64,000 nucleotides of DNA from Desmodus rotundus (taxonomy: Eukaryota; Chordata; Mammalia; Chiroptera; Phyllostomidae): contig NC_071391.1 in assembly GCF_022682495.2 (NCBI RefSeq), forward strand, positions 43,677,998 through 43,741,997, written 5' to 3'. The stretch's first letter is position 1; the number at the start of each line of letters is the position of its first letter. The notes beneath the pieces were generated by a model that was given only the letters and a program-made list of their open reading frames with translations, did no database searches and was not told the DNA's origin. The position numbers were made by a program, and so were the translations under genes. Shown piece after piece: positions 57,340 to 64,000 of the stretch.

Positions 57340-57640
57340 CACAGGATGCCCAGAGGAAACATTTGTCAATGTAAGACACATTGGAACCTGTAGAGAATTT
57401 TTGCCCAGTTGATTTGAGCCTCACTGACAACAATTGCCAGGAAGCACAATCTCAATGGATTGAGAAATGCTCTAGAGAATGGCAGTTTAGCACCTTATTT
57501 TCCACATTACAAGCAGAGAAGACATAAGGGGGTTGTGGGAAATCCATTCAACATTTGCTGTGTACTCTATGAGCTACAGTAGGAAGTTTCCAGGAATATT
57601 GTTTACTCCATAAAATGAACCATCTTTCAGCACTCCAATT
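57340..57640. repeat. Third copy of a repeat also in both window-end arms
   Basis: The text 'gtcaatgtaagacacattgg', 'tgtagagaatttttg', 'atggattgagaaatgc' and 'gaatggcagtttagcacctt' matches 190-420 and 62200-62360. This part of the arms is therefore an interspersed family, probably retrovirus-associated since a pol remnant follows directly. Confidence 0.7.
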
Positions 57641-57649
57641 TTAGCTCGT

Positions 57650-59100
57650 GTGCATGTTAAAGTTCAGTATAGGTAATTAAGCTCCTATAGGTAAGATTGG
57701 TTTCTGACTGTGTCCAACCATGTCTGTTTGCCTGGGACAGAGGTCCCCCTTTTGTTGCCGTATTCCGTTTTCCTCTGCATCTGCCTGTTAGAACCGTGAA
57801 AGAGGTTTCTTCATCTGTTTGTTTGTTTGTTTGTTTTGAAGCAAGGAGCATTCTCGAGTCTGGGTAATTTGTCTGTTTAACGCTGCCTGACTAGCCACAG
57901 CGTCGGCTAGACAATTTCCCTTTGCTTCCCTGGTGGCAGCTTTAGAAAGTCTTGGTGTTTTGATAATTGCCAATTGTTTCCATTTTTGTATGTCATTTAA
58001 TAATTTCACAATCTACTTTCCATTCTTTATGAGCTGTCCTGAGAATATTAAGAAGCCTCGCTGCTTCAACAATATTCTAAAGTTCTGATTGGCTATTTGA
58101 TATTTGGCCAATTTGAAAGTCCTAGTTTAAAAATTTATTAGGCTTGGTGGGCAGATCTTATTCAGATAAATAGGAACTATGATAGGTCCACCATGGAAGT
58201 TGTTGCATATCCAGGTCGATAATATTCCTATTTATTTTTCAAAGATCCACCTGTAAACTAAATTAATCAGCATTATCAAGGAGTTTCCAATAAACCATTC
58301 CTAGGAACTAGAAAGTGGTCAGGTCAATTTGGTTTTAATAAGACATATAGAGGCCGTGCTATTAGTAAAAATTTGGAATCCAACTGTGACAATATTCAGT
58401 CAAACCCAGGAATCTTCTCAGCTGATTTCTTATTTCTGGAAGAAGAAAAAATAGGATTCCTCTTAGTCTTTCAGAGTTAATTAGTAGCCCGTCCTTACAA
58501 ATCAGATAACCAAAGTATTTTACCTGCGGTAAACAGAATCAGAGCTTGTCCTTTGACATTCTGTTGTGTCCTTTTGAAAATCTAGTAATTACTGAGTGTA
58601 TAAACTAAATTATCCGCATATTGGATTAGAGTGGAAGTTCTAGGAAACAACACCATCTAAGTCAGCTTTTGGTATCAAAGACAATAGGTGGGACTCTCCC
58701 ACATACACCTGGCGCACCACTGTCCAAGTAAAATTGTAATCTTCCCAGCGAAAGCCAAGAGGTATGCGGTTAGAATATAGTTATTCTTATTCTTATTCTT
58801 ATTTTGGCAAAGCTTCCCATGTTAACTTGAAGCGTCTCAAAGAAGCCTAACTAGTTTGAAAACTCCTTCTATAAGCAGAGAGAATAAATGCTTGAGGTAT
58901 TCCGGCGTCCTTTGGAACAACTCAAAGTCGTTTCTAGGTTAAAAGTCTTTTAAAATTAAAGCTTTGGGAAGGGTTCTCAAACAAACTGAACAAAAAGACC
59001 ATAGCATGAACCTTTTTGTAAATCTGGATTAAAAAATGTTAAAAGACATCAGTCAAACTTGAACCAGTTTTAATATTAAATGCTTTGTCCAGACCAGAGC
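57650..59100 (-). pseudogene. Endogenous gammaretrovirus-like pol remnant
   Basis: On the minus strand, pieces in shifting frames resemble gammaretroviral (class I ERV) polymerase: the region after the catalytic motif of reverse transcriptase (about 58380-58640), then connection, and the end of RNase H (about 57840-58000, followed by the linker to integrase). Stops and frameshifts are frequent and the integrase and envelope regions were not recognised. It is a dead fossil. Confidence 0.7.
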
Positions 59101-59744
59101 ATCCTGCTTAATTTATATGGGTATTTAATTTCTTTAAACCAATAAAATATTACACCCTGTAATGCCATCTGGAGGCAGAAGAAAACACACTACACATAAT
59201 ATACAGATGAACACACATCAATCACATCAAACCCATACACATCAAGACCATACACATGATCTGAATTGCTAATTTTTGTAGAGAAGACAAGGGCAACTTT
59301 ATCCACTTATGGCTACAAACTTAAAACTTTTACAAAACTTTCACAACTTTCATATTATCCCAAACCTTCTTACCCATTCAGAAATAACTATCTTTGAACT
59401 CACTTTCTTCCTTTTCCCTCAAAAGTATTTCCATTTCATGCCTTCTATTACAAAACCATGCAACTTCTTTCCGACTCAATATAAATTTTTCACTTTTAGA
59501 AACCTCAATTTCCGATCATAACCAAAAATAAGCAACCAGCATTTCCTAAACATAGGTTCCTCTATTGGCAAATACATTCACTTCAAGAAATACTACTCTT
59601 AACAAAAACAATTATTAATCAGACAGTTATTAATAGCTCTAAATCTGTAAGGGGTTTCTGAACAAACATGCTGGGAATAGAGAAAAAAAAAATAACACCC
59701 TCCACAGCCATGGTTTCAGGGATGGCGGGGGGGCAGGGGAAGGC

Positions 59745-60640
59745 AATTGAGATGTACTTTGCATCTATGGCAAGTTGGCAAGTTTAATAGTTATTTTAAT
59801 GTTACAGAACAGACCCGGGGTTGGAGGGTGAACAATATGCTGTTACCGAATGGACCCACCCTTGTACTCCAGGAGTCCCCCACCCTGCACTAGGTTTGCC
59901 TTGCCTGCTGCCAGGGAAAGACGTCTCTCAATGACAGAGACTGGTGAAAAGGAAAGGAATCATTTATTTAAAAGTTATACAGACTTAGAGTAGTGACTTA
60001 ATGTCTTCATTAAAAATACTAAAGTCCTTTAGAATACCCATAAATGCACAGTCCTTCCATCTCCCCTTTGCCCAGTCTGGGGCACCGTATCTCAGTAAAG
60101 ATGTACAAGTCCATGGTTCAGGCATCCCCTCGGTTCCAGCACTATCAGCTGTGTCACCACTACGATCTCTAGTTAATCCAAAACCATGTGGATTCTTCTC
60201 ATGGACCACCAGCAAGAATCTTTTCGCCCCTTTTCTTTTAGACAAAGTCTCTCTGCTTCCTAATCCACGTGGCAAAAAGGGTGAATCCTAAAACTTCATG
60301 GTCCCAACTTTTGCCAAAGCTGCATGGTCCCAAATAGCCCCACATGGCTGCTGCACCTGGGTTTAAATCCCAGCGCCAGTCTTCCTCTGCAGCACCATTG
60401 CCAACTTTTCTCACAATCAGTTACTCCTGCCAGCATTCCCATATTCTTCCAGGTTTACTGGGTCTCCCATAGTCAGTCTGGGAAGGCATGGCCCCATGGC
60501 ATGGAGCCAGTCATCTCCAAGCTCTCACACAGGTGCTGTAACCTGGGTGAGTTGCCTAGCAGCTGCATCATGGGTTGAAGTCACTCCTATCCCCCTGGCT
60601 CAAAGCATTGCCACAGCCATTGAACATATCTATGAAACCA
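59745..60640 (-). mobile_element. Probable retroviral LTR (minus strand)
   Basis: Read on the minus strand it has moderately GC-rich sequence, then an AATAAA signal inside 'ttttaaataaatgattcc' (about 59958-59975) followed by a pyrimidine-rich and G-rich end, as in an LTR R-U5. It lies upstream of the pol remnant in the same orientation, so it may be its 5' LTR with gag largely lost. Exact ends were not determined. Confidence 0.4.
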
Positions 60641-61469
60641 GCTAAAGGTTATAGATATGGTAAATGACCATTCTAGAGGTTATCTGCAAAAGTGTTGCTA
60701 TTTAAAACAACTCTCAATGAACATGCTCCATGCATCCAATTCCCCAGCTCAGACTTGTGGGAGTGATGACAACATATATATATTTTTTCCCTAATATTTC
60801 CTGGCAATCTTGAGTTCTGGAACCCATTACAAATCCCCATTTGGAGACTCCTTGTCTTCACCCTGTTACATTAATAGCTGTAATCATTCCTGGGGCAAGG
60901 GAGATGGGCATGAGTTTCTGAATATATCCTGGGAGCTCACAGCTCCTGCAAGAAGCAGGGAAGTGGTTCCCCTGTTACATCCCCTGCAGCAGAGGCAGAA
61001 AGGTGGGTTGCCTGAGTCACCAGGCCACACCTGCTCAGACAGATAATGGCAGCAGAGAGATTGTGAACTGCACAGAGAACTGGCAGAATGTAGCCCATTG
61101 TGAGAGGAGTTGGAAACGGGGTTATGAGGAAGTCTAATTTTGCACGCAAAAAATTAACTTAGGCACCAAAGAAAATGGCATTTTGACCATTTTAAGTTGA
61201 TATTATTTCTAGTTAAATCTTCCTGTTTCTGTAAAGTACTTGAAGTCAAGTCTTTCTACCAGTGGTATTAATGATGGGCTAGAGTCTGGGAGTCTCCAAC
61301 TTTGGCAGCCCAGTTTCCCACATTAATTTTAGTTTTATTGTGAAGCCTGTAGAGTCTGCACTTCAGCCTTTCTGAAAGCAATTCCAATCAAAAAGCCAAA
61401 GTTTCAAACCTGCCACTCATTCATTCCCTCCAACCTGCTTTAGCCTGGGTTCTCTCAACCCTTAAGTTT

Positions 61470-61985
61470 AGTTCTGAAACCAGAATAGACCTGCGTTTGT
61501 GGTGCCTGTCACATACTGAACCCAATAAGCAGAGACAGGGATTGTGTCTATGGGCACTTTACTCAGATGGCTGGTGATCTGAGAAGATGGCGGATTCATA
61601 ACCAAACAGACTGTCTTAAATTCCATTCCAAAATGGCCCTTTTTATAAGGAGAACAAAGTATAGGCAAGGGGTTTGGATTTCAGGGGAAAGTTATTTGGA
61701 TTAAAAAACTTCAGCATTACAGCCCTGGGTGGTGGTCTTTAGCTGTGTCCTAGGTGGTCATCTCACCCTGGAGCACAATGGCTCAGATACCATCTTGAAT
61801 GGCTTGCAGTCCTCCTGAGGCAAAAAGGTGGAACTCCTTATGGTCTCCTGGAGTCAGGGTGGGTCACACCCTCAGTTCCTGGAACAACAGCTTTTACGTG
61901 GATTGATTACTAAGCTTATTTAGCTATTTGTTAAACTAAAATTTCCCAACTCTTGAGTCCCCTATCAGTTCCACCATGAGGATTT
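61470..61985 (-). mobile_element. Probable second retroviral LTR (minus strand)
   Basis: On the minus strand there is a TATA-like 'ccttataaaaagggcc' (about 61637-61649), a downstream 'gagtaaagtgccc' polyadenylation-like region, and a C/T-rich end near 61470. It differs from the element at 59745-60640, so another family is present. It directly precedes the right arm of the direct repeat. Confidence 0.4.
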
Positions 61986-61989
61986 AAAA

Positions 61990-64000
61990 AGAAAGCTCCA
62001 GTAAAGACAAAGCCTCATACCTTAAAACGGGGAGGTCTGGAATTCCAATTGAAATTCACTCGAGTTCACCCTTTGCATAACAAGGAACCTGTGAGGCACA
62101 GTGGGCCCTTGCTGATACCTAGCAGTAAGTCCAGGTCTGCACAGTGGTCCTCAGTAGGCTTCCTTGTAATCCTGCTGCATTACACCAAGTGGACATCAAT
62201 GTAAGAGGCAGTCAAACCTTAGAGAATTTGTGGTGGGTTTATTTGAGCCAAGTTGACGGCAATTGCCCAGAAGCAAAATCTCAATATATTGAGAAATATT
62301 TTTGAGAATGGCAGCTTAGCACCTTATACTTTACAGATGGAGACCTAAGTGGGGTTACATGAAATCCATTGGTGATAGATTAGGGAGGCTGGAGAAAGCC
62401 AAGTGCGGGGGTGGGTACCTCTGGGGTTGGATAAAGGGTAAAATAATAGACACACACTTTATTTAAATAGGTGGGTGAAGGATAGTTAACAGTCAACAAC
62501 TAACATAAAAGTGAGGGGATTTCTGGTCTCAGCTCTGGTGTGGTGGGTGTGCCCAAGGGGTTCAAAAAAAGGGAAGTCGCCTTGACATTCCAAAGGTGTG
62601 TTATCAGAGATGCAAAAAGACAATAGACAGGTTCCAGGGCTTGAGCAGAACAAAGAGTCAGAAGAAGAAAGAGGCTGTTCCTTTTGTTTCCTGCCTGCCT
62701 GCCTGCTTGAGCTGGGATGTACATTTCTCCTGCCCTTCAATGAGGACTTACTTCGTTGACTACTCTGGTTTCAAGCTTCTGAAATCAGACGAAGTTACAC
62801 CACCAGCTTTCCTGGGTCTCCAGCTTATAGACAGCAGTACCTGCAACTATGCAAAGGCCATAATCACATGGGTCAATTCCTGATAAACAATCTCTTTCAT
62901 ATGTATAAAGGATACATGTAATATTTGTCATGCAGGAGGTCGAGCCCAAGGATCTCGATTGCTCATTCCCATAAGCTGAAAAAACCACAAGGATGACTGG
63001 ATGCAGCAGACATAGCCTTTATGACTCACATTACAGGGAGCACCAATGGTGCAAGGCAGAACTGCCCCTCCCTGAGTCCAAGACTTGTTTTAAGGGATCC
63101 CAGACAAAAGGGGCACGGGTCTTGCTCCTGATGCTAAACTACATTACCTCAGTGTTTACCTGTAAAGAGAAGGTCTAGAAGCACTCACACAGGACCAGAA
63201 ACCTCTCCCAAAAGTACACAAGGAGGGGATAACAATCCATTTCCAAACCAATACTTCTGGCCCGAGGCCCCTGACCAGCCTTCCATCAAAAGGGTTTGGA
63301 GGAGCCATGTCTAGCACAATGCCACATATTGTTTCTGCTTCTCTGGAGAACCCTAACAGAATATGAAACAATTCTAAAATTGTGTATTAAATGACACAAA
63401 TGAACTGTGATAATGATAATGACTCAGGTGAACAGGGCAATCTCAAAACATGTATTGGAACAGTTAAGGGTACAAGGATAATGCCGTAGAGGTGATAATG
63501 CACAAAGTCATTCTTAATCCAGTAAGAATAGGTCAGAGGAGGAGAAGCCAGAGTAAAAAATGAAAACTCTTTGACTGTATCTACCATCTGAGTTAGTCAG
63601 GGGTATAGCTGTTTCTTCAACAGAAGAAGAGGTAGTTAAATACATAAAGGGGCACCCCTACTTTAACTCTCTTTTCTCATGGGTCTTAGGATCTTATCGT
63701 CATGCCACATCTTCTGTGATCTTTTGAGATTATTAACAATCAAGCATCTCATTTTGTTGTATGAGAAGTTGTAAAGATGCCCCAGATGGAAATCCTTCTC
63801 AAGTGCTCCTCCTGCTCCTGATCTCTCAGATGAGCTCAGTTTCTGGGTGGCAGATATGGCCCAAGCAGAAGGTGGGCAAGACTAGTGATGTTTCAGGAAC
63901 TGAAGTGGATCCTTGAGTGTGAACTTGGAATTACTGAAGGACTAGTAACTAGTCCTTCATACCATATAATAATATGCAAAGAAGCTCCAGAGCAGGGCAA
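61990..64000 (+). repeat. Right arm of the long direct repeat (partner at 1-5090)
   Basis: Colinear with the left arm but without HAL1 copy 1 (empty site near 63560), without about 300 bp matching left 650-945, and without the left-only segment 3920-4828 that contains the inverted repeat and VES SINE. Matching resumes across that gap near 63720. The arm continues beyond the window. No coding gene is evident. Confidence 0.85.

Noticed and set aside
1..64000. Prokaryotic features, CRISPR arrays or Helitron ends
   Set aside because: The direct repeats present are microsatellites or transposons. No spaced repeat array was seen, and no Helitron-like terminus with a CTRR end and hairpin was recognised.

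Overview
The window is mammalian, and almost certainly from a bat. It has spliced vertebrate genes with canonical GT-AG introns, many L1 and L2 remnants, a MaLR-type LTR and an endogenous retrovirus remnant. Two tRNA-derived SINEs resemble the bat VES family, and four near full-length elements resemble bat HAL1 ('half-L1': an L1-like 5' UTR and ORF1, no ORF2, a G-rich 3' tail). VES SINEs point to Yangochiroptera. I see no Helitron termini, so I do not narrow it further.

Two intact antiviral-type TRIM genes lie head to tail on the minus strand, each with seven coding exons. A TRIM5-like gene occupies 50597..40595 (predicted 486 aa) and a TRIM22 orthologue occupies 21896..12325 (predicted 481 aa). 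Both encode RING, B-box 2, coiled coil and B30.2/SPRY. Their exon sizes match (96, 231 or 183, 23, 101, 27 nt), every junction keeps frame, and their introns are recognisably related, so they are products of an old tandem duplication. Family knowledge says such proteins are ubiquitin ligases that dimerise through the coiled coil and recognise targets, including retroviral capsids for TRIM5, through the SPRY domain. TRIM22 here lacks 16 residues at the end of the coiled coil. The TRIM5-like protein has a shortened RING to B-box linker.

Layout. 1-5090: left arm of a direct repeat whose other arm is 61990-64000, interrupted by HAL1 copy 1 and holding a VES SINE beside a perfect 23-bp inverted repeat. 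5.1-12.3 kb: old L1 remnants and unassigned sequence downstream of TRIM22. 12.3-21.9 kb: TRIM22, with a twin-primed L1 in one intron and older L1 tails in another. 22-32 kb: L2, L1 and MLT1 remnants, a processed TMA7 pseudogene and HAL1 copy 2. 32.0-38.6 kb: a non-coding tandem duplication whose second unit was invaded by an L1 and then by HAL1 copy 3. 40.6-50.7 kb: the TRIM5-like gene. 51.9-53.9 kb: HAL1 copy 4. 54-57.3 kb: unassigned sequence with a possible TRIM RING relic and a CpG-rich block. 57.3-62 kb: endogenous retrovirus-derived sequence on the minus strand, followed by the right arm of the direct repeat.

The most unusual signals are these. (1) A HAL1 lineage in which three of four copies share the same in-frame 153-nt deletion in the RNA-binding half of ORF1 while keeping the frame open, with a mosaic relationship among copies. 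(2) TRIM5-like and TRIM22 in the same orientation, unlike human. (3) Direct repeats about 62 kb apart bracketing the TRIM pair. (4) Local rearrangements that can be dated by nested insertions. No promoter or 5' non-coding exon could be located confidently for either gene.
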